A DNA stretch of 64,000 nt. Source: Sulfuricaulis limicola. Lineage in GTDB: Bacteria; Pseudomonadota; Gammaproteobacteria; Acidiferrobacterales; Sulfurifustaceae. The position numbers were made by a program, and so were the translations under genes. This document shows, piece after piece, positions 63,970-64,000 of the stretch (positions are counted from its first letter, which is position 1; the number at the start of each line of letters is the position of its first letter). The notes under the pieces were generated by a model. It saw nothing but the letters and a program-made list of their open reading frames with translations, ran no database searches and was not told the origin of the DNA. The DNA lies in the NCBI RefSeq assembly GCF_002355735.1, contig NZ_AP014879.1:2800673-2864672 (forward strand), read 5' to 3'.

Positions 63970-63999
63970 AACTTACTGCCTCTCAGCGAGGTTTGTCAA
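63970..63999 (-). promoter_or_regulatory. sigma-70 promoter of rpmH-rnpA-yidD-yidC-mnmE
   Basis: On the minus strand TTGACA (63994-63999, consensus -35), 18 bases, TAAGTT (63970-63975). About 60 bases before rpmH. The strong -35 fits a ribosomal-protein operon. DnaA boxes (TTATCCACA) were not seen in the remaining bases. Confidence 0.75.
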
Positions 64000-64000
64000 C

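Overview
The window is high-GC gammaproteobacterial chromosome, most like the sulfur-oxidiser lineages around Chromatiales/Acidiferrobacterales. That placement is an inference from gene order and protein style; there is no rRNA to confirm it. The right end is the classical origin-proximal block (rpmH-rnpA-yidD-yidC-mnmE ... mnmG-rsmG-parA-parB-atpIBEFHAGDC-glmU-glmS), so dnaA and oriC probably lie just beyond base 64000. No tRNA, rRNA, CRISPR array, insertion sequence or prophage was seen.

Layout. 1-6162 (minus): fatty-acid use, with a FadL-type porin (cut by the window edge), a two-domain hydratase/3-hydroxyacyl-CoA dehydrogenase, a FadI-like thiolase and FadE. 6264-8314: rubredoxin (minus), then hemH and thiD. 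8388-18182: an accessory block with a 1344-residue autotransporter, two tandem TPR-sulfotransferases, a lipoprotein hydrolase and a PhzF-like enzyme. It splits the thiD-thiE-hemL order known from Pseudomonas. 18256-24917: thiE, hemL, a 78-residue unknown, a cytochrome c4, a probable small RNA and polA. 25051-34877: LOG-family protein, DUF2782 protein, membrane protein, histone-deacetylase-like enzyme, M48 peptidase with a pilin-like tail, TRAP transporter parts, hemG, an acetyltransferase and a diguanylate cyclase. 34988-48071: uvrD, glmS, glmU, a SlyD-like isomerase and the complete F1Fo ATP synthase operon. 48318-63909: CBS protein, Sel1 protein, parAB, rsmG, DUF2914 and duplicated-motif membrane proteins, mnmG, a MoxR/DUF58/transglutaminase operon, an unknown gene, and mnmE-yidC-yidD-rnpA-rpmH.

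Two things stand out. First, between polA and a rho-independent terminator lies a compact structured RNA candidate (about 21943-22057, minus). It has its own promoter-like sequence and a 9-bp stem whose loop carries CACCUCC, the anti-Shine-Dalgarno core of 16S rRNA. It occupies the position that Spot 42 and ErsA take next to polA in other gammaproteobacteria. Second, the autotransporter/sulfotransferase block could be a surface-protein sulfation system.

The intergenic spaces carry at least five families of palindromic repeats. In four of them each arm is built of about three copies of a 9-11 nt unit. One copy lies inside the atp operon, one overlaps the glmU stop codon, and one family is nested inside another.
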